From Himantopus leucocephalus (taxonomy: Eukaryota; Chordata; Aves; Charadriiformes; Recurvirostridae): a stretch of DNA of 64,000 nt. The notes under the pieces are model-generated. The model worked only from the letters and a program-made list of their open reading frames with translations, had not been told where the DNA came from and searched no databases. Numbering within the stretch: position 1 is the stretch's first letter; the number at the start of each line of letters is the position of its first letter. The DNA is taken from positions 37,766,119 to 37,830,118 of the forward strand of contig RSEF01000005.1 in NCBI GenBank assembly GCA_003993805.1, in the 5' to 3' direction. Positions 1 to 11,459 of the stretch are shown here, one piece after another. A program made the translations under genes and the position numbers.

Positions 1-42
1 AGGTCCCTTCCAACTCTGAAAATTCTGTGATTCTGTGATTTC
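1..42 (+). mobile_element. CR1 LINE 3' end (cut by window edge)
   Basis: The first bases read AGGTCCCTTCCAACTC followed by two copies of the octamer-like ATTCTGTG/TTCTGTGATT tail. This is the diagnostic 3' end of chicken-repeat-1 (CR1) retrotransposons. The body of the element lies outside the window to the left. CR1 ends in short tandem repeats instead of poly-A, which is what is seen here. It sits in an AKAP6 intron in sense orientation. Confidence 0.85.
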
Positions 43-2473
43 ACAGCAAACACTGAAAACTATATTTTACCCACCATTTGTGACCATGTTGTTTCCTGTT
101 TTCCAGTTATTCATGCATTAGTGATGTTAGCCATAATTGTTAAAGTTTTATATTAGCACTTTTGAAAACTGAAGTGCTGCAATAGCCAAAAATCAGAGGT
201 AAAAAAGCATTTTACATTTTTTTAAGAGTTGCAGTTTGGGTGTTGTAGTTCAGAAGGGTAGCTTCCATTCTTGGATTTTGCCTTCATTTCTGCATATGGC
301 TGTTGTACTAAATAACAACAGTTCCGTCTTCATTTCATTTTTCATCAGGCAACAACTGATGCAATAGGAAGGGTATCATTCCCTCCTTCACATACCCACA
401 TCCTGTAACAAGGGTGAAGAGTAAGGCTTTAACAGACCAAGGTTAGATGGAAACTTCCTCTTGGACCTGGTCATTCCAGGTTTATGTGCAGCCCATCTTC
501 TTTTGTTTTCCTAAAAACACGCAGTATTGCGTATATACACAGAAACACAACGTAAGACTAGAAACAGCATTTGTTTCAGTATAGCTTGACATTTTTTCTG
601 AACCTGAAAACACAAAGAAAATCTATCTGTGGAAGTTACCATTTGTCATCTTCTAACTATTTTCAAAGCTCTGGGCACCTCTGCACGGACCTTTGTTATT
701 CCTAATTGTAGAGTGAAAGCAAAAAAGATGGAAATGGTTGAAAGAACTTCAAATCACATAAAAATGAATTCCTCAAACAATACATAATAAATGATGCTAC
801 AGAAATCATATCTCAACATTTTATGGAGTGATTATATGTGGATTATGTGGATTTAAGTGAACTAAATTAATCTTAAACTGACTTAAACTATTTTTAAGCA
901 CAAGTCATCCCACTGAATTCACTGAGAACCTTAGTACTTTTAAATGATTAGTATTAAACACTTGCTCAAGAACCTTGATGAAACAGTGCTTCAGTGGCCA
1001 ACTCACCTACCGTCTTGTGTGAGAAAGCCGACTTCCCATCCATGTCCTTCAGTCGTGTGGAGCAGGAGGTGCGGCGCAGCTCAGGCGCTGGTACACTGCA
1101 GGAAGGCTGAGGGATGGAGGGGCACTGAGGCTTGAGGGGCTCTAATATTCCTCAACTTCCCGTCTTTCTATGCCTCCCACACTCTCTGGCACTGCCTAAA
1201 GCTGCACACGTGTTTCTGGTCAGATGCCATTCACTTAGGAGTCACGCACTTGTGCAGAGCACCTTCTGTTCAGATCATGGCTACTTCCATCCCCATAGAT
1301 AGTGCCATTAGCCCATGGCTTGGAAAGAGTGTTTGATGTCATTCGACTCAGCAGGGGCTGTTCCAGATGATTTAAGGCATGGTATTAACAAGCTGTGAAA
1401 GTAGTTTCAGCTAGCCCTTTTTAGCTATGCGGGTGATAACTTCAAAGCACTGCAAATAGGAGTAGGCAGAGGGAAGAAAAATCTTCCAAGATTCTAACAG
1501 CACAGACAGGAATCCTCAGTATGGGAAAATATGACTCGTAATAACGTTATAATGAATTACACCTCAATGTTATCAGGGTATCTGTTGTGAAGCAAAGGAC
1601 TCGGACACAAAGTCAAGTTCATACACGGCAGCTGCGGTTACTGTGTATACTCTTAGCCTGCAGCAAAAAAAGTCAAATACATTAGTTTAAGTCTCACTGC
1701 AGATGATCTAAGTGAATGCTTTTCTCCCATGTTTGCATATGTTTGGATTGTATTTACAGTTACCACAGCTCAATGGATGCATGGTAGTTTGAGAAGCCAC
1801 AATCAAAAGTGTCTGATCTCTTAATCTGTACTTCAGCAAATCTTCTGCAGACAGAGGATGCTAAGCAAGCCTAAGTGATGCTCCTCAGTCTACTGTTAGG
1901 TCACTTCCTGGTTTTCTGAACTGTCCAGTACCCAGTAGCTTACTGGAGCAACTGCAGACCATCAGGCCCAAGCCTCAGTAGGGATACTCATCATCTTTCT
2001 TTTCCTTTTTTTTTATTAATGATGAATTATAGCTGTTGATTCACCATGTAGAACGTACCTTGCAAATTATTAAAGTTACCGTGGTCCTGGAAGCATACTT
2101 TGCATGTACAATTGCCATATTGACAGGTTTTTATGGAAGCATGCCATTTTAACAACAGCAGAATGTGGATGGATATACAACACTGTGAGATGTCATGTCA
2201 TAGGATACAGGCAATTATTGTGTCCTTTCAGGACACTGTATACCAGACCCTGATACTGCTTAAGCTTGTTATTGCTAGTGCTATTATACAGGGTTTAAAG
2301 ATGTCTTTACATGATTAAGTTCTCTGGCTTTTAAAGTATTGTTGCTATAGCCAACTCTTTCAACACCCTGTTAGATACAAGCACTTCATTCTTCTCCTGT
2401 TTAATATTAACCATAATATCATGTAATAAAATTGAAACAAAAGTGCCATAGGCCTAATTGTACTGTCACAGCC

Positions 2474-2550
2474 ATGTAAATCAGAAATAGCTTCAGCAAA
2501 GCTACTGTTATTATGCTGGTGTAAAATTGATGTAAATTAGAAATGACTTG
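2474..2550. repeat. Ancient amniote palindromic repeat relic
   Basis: The stretch GTAAATCAGAAATAGCTTC ... GCTGGTGTAAAATTGATG resembles a very old interspersed repeat of amniotes. That repeat has a core of the type GTAAATCAG-GAGTAACTCC-(spacer)-GTTACTCC-GGTGTAAAACTGGTGTAA. The arms are degraded here but their order is kept. The family match comes from memory of the motif, not from a database comparison, so the family name is left open. Confidence 0.45.
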
Positions 2551-2728
2551 GATGCTGTAGCTCTGCTTGCAGATAACACAATGTAAAGGCCTCACTTAAA
2601 CTCCTATATAATGGCTTATGAATGAAATACTCCTTACCTCATCGTATTACACGGTATTGTATCAGAAATAAGCAATATTTATAAGGGATGACATAATCAG
2701 GTAGATCAAGGTAAGTTAATGTTACGGG

Positions 2729-2792
2729 ACCAGCTTCTGAGCTATATTGACTTCCATGAAGTTAATGCAGATCCACATAGATTTGGCTGCCA
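2729..2792. repeat. Ancient amniote palindromic repeat relic
   Basis: This sequence has the form GACCAGCTTCTGAGCTATATTGACTTCCATGAAGTTAATGCAG... It resembles the degenerate palindromic GGCCCAGATCCTCAGCTGG...ATTGACTTCAATGGAG... repeat that is frequent in turtles, crocodilians and, in decayed form, birds. It lies about 200 bp from the similar relic at 2474-2550. Recognition is by eye only. Confidence 0.4.
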
Positions 2793-2890
2793 TCAGTATA
2801 TAACTTACCATCACTTCCATGAAACTGAATTGCTCAGGTGTTATACAATGTAAAATAAGAATCCTGACTTTATCTTTAGGTAGATTTTTT

Positions 2891-2912
2891 GGTTTGGGTT
2901 GGGTTGGGTTGG
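2891..2912 (+). repeat. Short GGGTT-rich simple repeat
   Basis: Three GGGTT units in a row are flanked by GGTTT and then an 11-base T run. Four G-runs of two or more bases are separated by T2-3 loops, so a two-tier G-quadruplex is possible on the + strand, which is also the AKAP6 coding strand and hence the RNA-like strand. Confidence 0.6.
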
Positions 2913-5130
2913 TTTTTTTTTTTCTGATGTGACGTTAGGCTAATGAACAGCATCAGAAAGGAAATGTGCCAGACGTGGTGGTTACATCAAGATCTATGTA
3001 GGAAACTAGTAATGAACTCTAGGAAAATAAATAAGGGCAAGTTCAGGAAACGTAAGTGAAAATGCAGCTCTGGTATAAATTGAATAATAAAATTCCTGGT
3101 CATATTTTGCCATAAATAGGGGTTTGGGAATTTGTCATTCACCTTATTTAAAATTCAGAAATATTAAAGGTACAGGGTTCTCTCATTATAGAAGTAATAG
3201 AATTCTAGCTATTACAGAGTTAGGGTAATTTAAATAGCTATAGAATGCATTATATCAATAAGTGGAACATCTGTATGAAATGTCCACCTGCTGATATACT
3301 ACTCAGTGTACTTTACAATGAAATGTACTTAATCATTTTAAGACGTCTTCTAATGAAGCCTTATCGGGATTAACATTTTGAACACAAATACTTTCAGGCA
3401 TTAAAACTTCCACTTTAAATGAGATTGCATTGTCTTGTTTACCCTTGTTGATTAATAAGCAATCTGTTAACTGTTAGAACGGCCCAATTGTGCCAGTGAA
3501 AGTAGATTAGTAATTCAGCTATGTTTGTGGGTTTAATCATCATTTCTCTTGAAGGCTTTGAATTAAAAAAAACGCTTGCACGCTATCCATAGGCAAAGAA
3601 AAGATACATATTTTTAGATGTGTATACCAATGTTTTGCTTCAGACCTTCAGTTTATTATTATTGATCAAGCACATACTTCTAGCAGCAAAATACTTCTGT
3701 GAGGTACATTTCTAGGTATAAATTCCAATTTTTAAAGAAAAAGTGATATGAAAATCTGGAAGTTGAATTCCCTTTCTATACAATGTTATTGTTTTGCTAA
3801 TAAAATTCAGGAGGGCAGATCCTGATTTTTTATCAGTTAATGCTTGTGAACAGCTTTGAGAGCTGCGGTGGCGTTTTTTGTTTGCTTATTATGATTAACT
3901 GGAAGCTTAAAGGCAAATACCTTGTCTTCAAAAAAGATGATAGTTCTGATTTTCTCATGGGGTCGTGCACTTTCATCTGGGGCATCCCACAGAGGGAAAC
4001 AGATGTTGGCAAGTTACAATTCAAATTATCTGGAAAGCTCCCACGTGTGCAGCACAGTCCTGTTAAATTCAGGAGTAGCACAGGCCTATGATAATAGTTG
4101 AATACTTGAACCATGCAATGCTATAAAAAATATAGGGTCTCAGAAGCGGGGCTGAAGCAGTCATCCTCAGATGCGTTTGTGCCTTGTGTACTCCGGCTTC
4201 CTAGATATCATTATTAAAACACATTAGGCTTTAATAAAATCCTGATTTGATGTTGAATGGAGGTAGAGTGTGATTGTGGATAAAACCATGCTTGAAAGCA
4301 CCCCATGCCATTAACTGCTTCCGGGTGGTAGATGTCTCTTTAGTTTTGGCATGTAGGATGCGTTATTTGTACTGGTATTCAATGAGACTCTCAGTGTAGT
4401 TACTTGGGTTTCTGGCGTAGGACCAACATATCCTGGCTCCCATCAATATTCAGCAATATCGGGGCTTAGCGATTGTCTCCCATCATGCAGTTCACGTCAG
4501 ACTGCATTCTTGGTGGCCCTGGAATCGGTATGATGAAATAAATGCAATGAATAACTCATCTTTAAGAAGGATACAGTTATCGTAGTATTCCTACATTTAC
4601 TTGAATATGGAACTACCCTGGAAATACTTTACGATAACAAAAAACATCTGTAAAGAATTTTATACTGAATTTTCTCCTTCCTTAAGGTTTCTCCTCTGAC
4701 AGGGTAAATATGACCTCTAATTTCTATTGTTTTTTCTAAAAATATATATATTCTCATTGCATGCATACAATTTTTTCCCCCCATTTTTTCCTGAAGAATT
4801 TCTGAAGCTGATTATTGTCAGGGTAACTCATTTCAGATGTGTCCCAGTTGAATAAAAAAAAAGGAAGAATAAACCAGTCTACACCATAAAACTTTCAACA
4901 TTATTGAGACAGTTAGCTATGTGTGGCATTTGTTTGAAGGAGACTGAAGGTAGCTTTACTCCTTCTGTGCTATTAAGATTAAAACTGTGTTTATCTGAAA
5001 ATAAAACATTAGGCTTTGACACTAAGTATGGGAATTTACGGAAGAGCTGAAAAAACTGTTGTAGGACAGAAATTGGGCACCCTTAAATATGAGATAATGT
5101 TTTAATTTGCAAAGTATTCCATGCTGACAT

Positions 5131-5152
5131 CTGTTGTTTGTCTGTCCTGCAG
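5131..5152 (+). other. AKAP6: Splice acceptor of AKAP6 spectrin-repeat exon
   Basis: A pyrimidine/T-rich tract (TGTTTGTCTGTCCTGCAG) ends with CAG at 5150-5152. Coding similarity to AKAP6 begins immediately after it at SLCCEIKQRRRG. The junction falls between codons (phase 0) in the frame that stays open through the exon. Confidence 0.85.
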
Positions 5153-5368
5153 TCTCTATGCTGTGAGATCAAACAGAGACGTCGTGGGGTAGCCTCAGTG
5201 CTGCGATTATGCCAGCACCTCCTGGACGACCAGGAGACCTGCAACCTAAATGCGGATCATCAGTCCATGCAGCTGATAATCGTAAACCTTGAGAGGAGGT
5301 GGGAAGCCATCGTCATGCAAGCTGTCCAGTGGCAAACAAGGCTACAGATGAGATTGGAAAAAGACTCG
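5153..5368 (+). CDS. AKAP6: AKAP6 internal exon: end of third spectrin-like repeat
   Basis: This 216-nt exon encodes 72 residues starting SLCCEIKQRRRG and ending QTRLQMRLEKDS. I recognise it as A-kinase anchor protein 6 (mAKAP), from the region where mammalian AKAP6 has its third spectrin-like repeat, the segment reported to bind nesprin-1alpha and place the scaffold on the nuclear envelope of muscle and neurons. The predicted helix is heptad-rich (LRLCQHLL, LIIVNLERRWEAIVMQAVQWQTRL) with the spectrin-type tryptophans RRWE and VQWQ. Both ends are phase 0. The donor is ACTCG|GTAAGT, with GT at 5369-5370, close to consensus. Translation through the donor would add 34 residues before a stop at 5471-5473. 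The next exon in frame begins EPLNVIDPSLMDLNG at 25200, matching the order in AKAP6. The start codon and other upstream exons are outside the window. Confidence 0.95.
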
Positions 5369-6899
5369 GTAAGTGGTGCTTGCTTTAAAAAGATCTCATG
5401 TGGTTTCGTTCTTCAGAAGAGACACTTTTTCAGTGCAAGACAAACACATTCATCTCAGAGTATTTTCTTTTGACTGAAGGTGCCATTCCTAGTATTTACT
5501 GCCAACAAGCAAAGCTTTAGTTTTTCACAAAGCAGTGTATTCTATGGACAAAACTGATTAATAAGATAAACTCGCAATATACATGTTCTGTTTGCTGGAT
5601 ATTTAATCTCATCGCATCTGATTCTGACAAGTAATGAAAACAATCTTCTCCTGTTGCCAAGTTGCTCAGTACCTAACAGAACTGGGCCCAGAGACATATT
5701 TCACTGATTGTAAATATATTTCAGAAAAAGTATTTTCAGTGTAAGTAAGACTGGTTTTAATTAGCATCCCAGCAGTAGCTGTGTATTTCACACAGAATGC
5801 CATGGGTATGTGATTAATATACAAATCTGTCTTATTTGAATATAAGTAAAATGCATTAATTTGCTTTTATCTCAGGGAAATGATTCCTAAGAGGCAAAAT
5901 AGTACTCTGCTTAAACCATCCATTAAGTGGCATAAATTAGACAGCTTCTCTACAGCATAAAACTATATTACAATGCAGTATCTACATTTAAACAATAAAC
6001 CATAGGAGGAACAAAATAATCCCTACTGTAACACCATTGACTCTAATGGATGACTTGGCTCAGCATGTTTTGTGCTGCTACCGTAATGCTGAAGTCTGTG
6101 TACTGCAGCTACGTTGACAGCAATGAGAACCCTGTGTGGTGCATACACTGAAGAGCCTTGATGACATTTGAGAATAAGTGATGTATATTTAGCTTACATG
6201 ATTTTTTAGGTTTATATCAAGCAAATAAAAGGAGAAAATGCTCCACGCTTACGTGCTTCCTAGCAATTATCTGACTAAGAGTGAAATACTACTTTTTTGT
6301 CAAAGTTCCTTTACAAAAAAAGCTGCAATTCTCTTGTTCAGTTATGGTAGCATAGTATGGAGATATACAAGACATTGCTCAGAAACACTAGCAGTTCCTG
6401 AGCCTAGTTTAGACTGGCCAAGAACAGGTGAGTTCAGGCCTAAACAGGCCAAGAAATGGTGAGTTAGAGAGGAGGACGCTGTGGACAAATGAACTGTTGA
6501 AGGTACTATTAATCTGTTGCCTGCCTGCCTTTATCAAATGTTATAAAGTAGGAGTCCTCCTCTGCCTGTTTGGTTTATTGGCTACTTTGCTTTAGGTATT
6601 GAGATAGAAATGGGACTTGAGGAAGGAATAAGATTTGAATAGACTTTCAGGACAAGTGAAACAGGGCATGTCTCTTTATGAGGCAACATGGAAGGAAGAC
6701 ATCATTGAAAAGCAGGTGGAGTGTCAACGTTGGTTTTATAAGCATGGGAGTAGTCAGCTGACAATGTAAGAAGTGTAGATAATTGAGGAGAGTCTGTTAA
6801 GCCAAGCCCCCCAAAATGTGGTCTGGTTAGAAGTGTAAAAATGGTGAAACGCTGTGTGATTGTACAAGGGTACAGAGAAAAGAAAAGATTATTTTTTGG

Positions 6900-7860
6900 C
6901 CTTTCCTTATACACCTATGTGCAGAGAGGGAAGTATCAACGGAAGAGGAATGCCATTGGAAACAACCAAGGAGATCAACTAAGAACTTTCACTATGTGAC
7001 TGGCAGAAAAAGGTCAAATCTTAATGATGCTAAGATTCCTCTCACAGAGCTAGTGAGAGCTGTAGATATCACAGCAGATGCAGATTACCAGAGGGAGAAC
7101 AGTCATGATGGCAGAGCAAGAAGAAAAGAGGAGATTAGGGGAAGACAGAGCAAGAGTTCCGTTTCATCTGAGCTTAGTTTATGTTAATGGACATTAAAAA
7201 GGAGATATTTAAAAGAGAAGCAGAAGCGAGGGGTTAGATGCAAAGGAGTTTACTTGAGCCCTCAGTTCAGAGATGGGAACTGCGGGTATCTGAATGTGTA
7301 TTATCATCTAAAAAGGAGAAAGGGAAGCAGGTAAGGAGAAAAGCTTGTTCGAGTCTAGTGAAAAGCAGAAGATGAAGGAAGAACAATTAGCAAAAAAACA
7401 CAGAGGAGGTAGAAAAAGAATCCATAGAGCAGAAAAATCCAAGGCAATCCATACGTTGAGAGTCTGATCAAGTGAAGTCAAAAGTAAAACAGGAGCTGGT
7501 AAAATAAAGATCATGAGAAATTGTTAGAGAAACTTCAGTGGAATTAAAGGAAGAAACAGAATTAGTGAGAATCCAGAATAGAAATAGAAAATGGAGGTAG
7601 GAGTTTTAAACAATACATTCACATTTAAATAAGAGGAAGGTCAAGGAATAAAAAAAGACAAATGCCATCTCAACAGTGGCAGAGTTCTTGAGTTTTGATG
7701 GTAATGAATCTGGGAGAGCAAGAAATGAGAACAGAAGTAAGAGAAGTTGGCAGTGAAATAGGCTGGGCAAGTGAATGGGTTAGAAGATAAATATGAGACT
7801 GGGGAATAGAAAAGATCGATGAAGAAAGAAAATATAATAGTAAAGCCTTTTCATTCTCTT
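6900..7860 (+). other. Purine-rich (A/G) tract in intron
   Basis: For roughly 1 kb the + strand is dominated by A and G in words such as AGAAGA, GGAAGA, AAGAGA and GAGAAG, with few long pyrimidine runs. It is not a clean microsatellite, and I see no repeat period or coding similarity. The skew is on the AKAP6 RNA-like strand. The boundaries are judged by eye. Confidence 0.55.
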
Positions 7861-10479
7861 CAGAAATGGTAGTTATATTGTTGTGATAGTTCCATCTTCA
7901 GAATATTTTTAGTCATATTACTAATCTATTACATCAATAGCTCTGGTAAATTGTTGGTTAGTGCTACACAAAATGTTTAATGAGCTGACCAGCAGTAGAA
8001 AAAACAGCTGAATTTTGGAGCTTCAAAACCAACTGTGTGCAGTATTAGGCAACAGCCAAACCAAAAAAATAGTTCTTGGAATCCTGAATTTTAGTTGCTA
8101 GAGGCTGAGTATGGCTGAGTTGGGCCTATAACTGCCCAAGAGAGATTGGACTGGATTTCTACTGTGCTTCTCTAAAAGCAAAAGTACCACAAAGATGATG
8201 AACTGCCCTTTTCATCTACAAAACTTATCATTTTGTTGTAGTAAATATGTATCTTCTGTTGAACTTGGAACAGAAACAAGTTGCATTTGTGAGATAGCTT
8301 AGAGAGTGCTGAACGGGGGTCCAAGTTACTGTAGTGAAAGCACATTATCTCCTTTTGCATGTGGGCAGCTGCCGTGTGGAAGCAGTTTGCTGTTTGTAGC
8401 TGCAGTTACTCTAAATAAACTGTTATGAGCTAATTAGAGGTTGGCGCTGCTTTTACAGCAGGAGTGAAGTAAGTCTTGTGTTTCTGTTAGGGATTGCAAT
8501 CGATGAGGAGTTGAGGCATGGTGAGGGTATGAATACTGCACCTTGCTTGATATCTGGACACGGGGAGCTTCACGAGGTGCATGCTGCTTTGTTCCCTCTT
8601 TGCCTGAGAGAGTCTGGAGTTATTTGCTGGGCTGAGTTGACTTTCAGGAGGCAGGGAGTGTAACATTCTGTCTGCTGAGAAATGGCAGCCATTTAGAGCT
8701 ATCATGATGCTCATCTAATTTTCACTGTGGGCTGTTTTGTTTTGGAACCTCTCATCCTAGGCTTGTTTATAACAATATGATTCTTTGAAGTATGTCAGTA
8801 TCTACAAGTTTCTCACGTTGATAAAACTATCTGTATTCTCAATATTTAAAGATGTCCCAGCCACTGCAGGATTCAGGTTTCTTTGTCTTCCCCGGCCTGA
8901 GCTGGCATGTTCCAGCCTTCCTTTTCACTCAGTTCCTGTGTAGTCATTTCTTGGGTAGGTACCAGGACTGTTTCTTCTGCTTCCCTATCTCTCTGTATTT
9001 GATGGCGTGCCAGTCTTGGCACACAAACAGTATCCCTTGGTAACAAGTCTTTATTTGTGGTTGCCCACAAAATACTGTAATTTATGAAAACAAATGAGAT
9101 GGTTTTATACCCTGATGGCATCTGACTCATTCATGGCATCTGACTTGCTGACAGTAAATAAGATAGCCCAAATGATTATATTGCCTCATATAAGTGTAAG
9201 AGTCACTGGCATCTTCTACTGTCTTCTTAATTTGTGTACTGGGATCTTCCTTTGTCCTGTTCCTGCCCCTTTTTGCATTCAGTCACTTATCTGGGCCACT
9301 TATAGCGTTACAGAGGTATGCTGAAATTAACCACAAAAGGCTCTTAGGTTTCTTTTGAATTGTTTGCCTTCATTGATGGTTTTCAGCAGTGTTTAATTTT
9401 GCTCAACTTTTGCCATAGCGGGCACCGTAAGTTTACAAATAACAAGAAGATACTAACATGTACTACAAGCACCTACAGTTTGGTAAAAGATGTCCTTCTC
9501 ATAAACCAACAGTTATGTCTAGAATGTGAAATTATCAATAAGAATCACTCCAGAAGAATGAAATGTAGTTAGATTTAGTAGGTTAATCTAGCTATAAAGA
9601 ATGAAGTATTCATACAATGAAAAAAACCCAAAGATTACTTTTAAAAAACAGTAGGACACTTGTCTGTAACTGGAAGCAGTCCTAATCTGTTTTAGCAAAA
9701 GAGGTTTTTATTTCCCCCATCTGTTTTTTTTTGTGGTAAATTCTTTTCCCCCAGATTTATCATTCCATAGTTTGCTGATATAATGTTATATGTCACCTAA
9801 ATTTTAGCTTCAGAGTTACACAGATGCCTTATAGTTTGCCTAACAAGACCCTGCTGGCAATCATCTTAAAAGAAAAGGGAGTCTGTCTGGCAATTGCAAC
9901 AGCAATAGCAACAATCTTCAGTCAACTAAACCCAAAATTGCCATCTAAAATTCCTGCTCAACAGCTGGAGAAGCTTTAACTCACTATACACTTTCCTTTA
10001 GAGGGTCTACTTGAAAGACTGAACAGTTAAAAAATGATTTGGGACAGACTCAGTCATGGTCATGCTCACAGGTTTACAACAGTTAAGTCAAAGGGGGAAT
10101 ATGTAGGTTGTTTTATGCAAATTTTTTTGATCTTTTGCTCAGCCAGTAGTATACCCAATGTAAGTTACGTGTTTAGCCTCAGTGGATAATTCCAGCAGCT
10201 ACAGATGTTAACAGTTTGGGGATGTCCTGTCCAGGTCAGATATGTCTCTGTATAGAAAGCCATTTCCATAGATGACCATGGAAATTAACTTTCTGGGACT
10301 GTTTTACCAACACTGCAGTATGTAAAACTGTTATAACTGCTATGGCTGAGAGAGAGACAAAACTCTTGTTTCTAATGGATTTTACTTCTTAAGTTACAAT
10401 TCAATATTCCTGCCTTTTTGGTGACTGGAGAAACTGCTTTTTCTCCGGACTGCTCATTCATTGAATGAGAAACATATCT

Positions 10480-10990
10480 GTTTTATGGAGCAGACAATCT
10501 CTTTTCTTATTCAACAGAGAGGGCTAATTATTGAAGGGACGGTATTAATCATGCTTTTAAAATGGAGATTTTGAGCTAAGGCAATTTGGGTTAAGGTGCC
10601 GTAATTCTCACATTGTCCTGAAAATGTATGAAATATTCATTTGTCTGATCACTAAGTTCACTACTATGCTTCAAGAAAAGAAAATAATTATTTTTATTTC
10701 TCTTGTTCTCCTGAGTCATCCCATGTGTACACTACACTGTATGTCCAGCAAACCCCCATCTGCATTGGCTTGAAAGTATGCTGTACATCCAGCCACGTAA
10801 TTGAAAATAATAAGGCCACAATAAATGGGATGGCCTTGGGGTATAACACCCGAGGGATTCAATTGGTGTCGCTTTGCATCAATGTCCATGCATCATGGTA
10901 ATTGAGGTAACATAACCAATTACCACATTTTAATTAGAGTTGTAAGGACTTGGGAAAATCTGCAATGGTGAGACAGCTCACTTAAAAAAA
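10480..10990. promoter_or_regulatory. Candidate conserved non-coding element / enhancer
   Basis: This intronic block has no recognisable transposon sequence and many homeodomain/POU-like words: CTAATTATTG near 10524, ATTAATCATGC near 10544, GAAATATTCATTTG near 10630, GGTAATTG at 10897-10904, CCAATTACC at 10916-10924 and TTTTAATTAGAG near 10930. Two of these form an inverted pair, TGGTAATTG (10896-10904) and CAATTACCA (10917-10925), separated by 12 bp. The low transposon content and dense AT-core motifs resemble vertebrate developmental enhancers. The regulatory role is inferred, and only the motifs are seen. Confidence 0.35.
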
Positions 10991-11000
10991 AAAAAAAAAA
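10984..11000 (+). repeat. A17 homopolymer
   Basis: A run of 17 adenines lies directly after the candidate conserved block. No retrogene or SINE body was recognised upstream of it, so it is listed only as a simple repeat. Confidence 0.8.
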
Positions 11001-11420
11001 GGCACCTCTCTTTTCCACAAGCTTCTTTTTTAGGAGGTAGAGAGCCTGCTTAAAGCTCTGTTTAGGATTTTTTCCAACTTCCTCTTGGTTTCATTCTTTA
11101 TAATGCACTTTGAAAAACAAGTTGTTTAAAAACACTATATTGCTTCTGATCTGGTATCTTTATCCCTTATCTATTTCTGTGATGTTTTCTGGAAAAGAAA
11201 AAGGGTTTTAATAATGCTAGGCATGGTGTCTCCTCTTCACTTTTCTATATTTAATTCACTGGTGCAATATTTTTTCAAGCCATGGACTGACACTTCTTCT
11301 AAGCTTAAAAAAAAACAAACCAAAAAACCAACAAAAACCCTGCCTTCAGAGGTAAAAAATGAATTTGTCATTGTTCAGTTACTCGTTAGATAGCTTCACT
11401 AAAACAAAACTTGCTTTCTA

Positions 11421-11459
11421 AAATATTCTTATTCTATCANAAATATTCTTATTTTATCA
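11421..11459 (+). repeat. 19-bp direct duplication flanking a single N
   Basis: AAATATTCTTATTCTATCA (11421-11439) and AAATATTCTTATTTTATCA (11441-11459) differ at one base and are separated only by the N at 11440. This is the signature of two overlapping sequence ends joined without merging. It should not be treated as a real tandem repeat. Confidence 0.8.

Larger units (their letters stand above)
43..5152 (+). other. AKAP6: AKAP6 intron (3' part), no exon recognised
   Basis: This non-coding stretch lies upstream of the first recognisable AKAP6 exon. Short open frames here (for example 944-1135, 2133-2318, 3840-4091) have no recognisable protein similarity and no splice-site support. The segment contains ancient palindromic repeat relics near 2474-2550 and 2729-2792 and a GGGTT-rich run at 2891-2912. 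It ends in a pyrimidine-rich tract and CAG acceptor at 5150-5152. The preceding AKAP6 exon must lie left of the window or was not recognised. Confidence 0.7.

Noticed and set aside
2891..2912. Interstitial telomere repeat
   Set aside because: The unit is GGGTT, not TTAGGG, and only three units are present.
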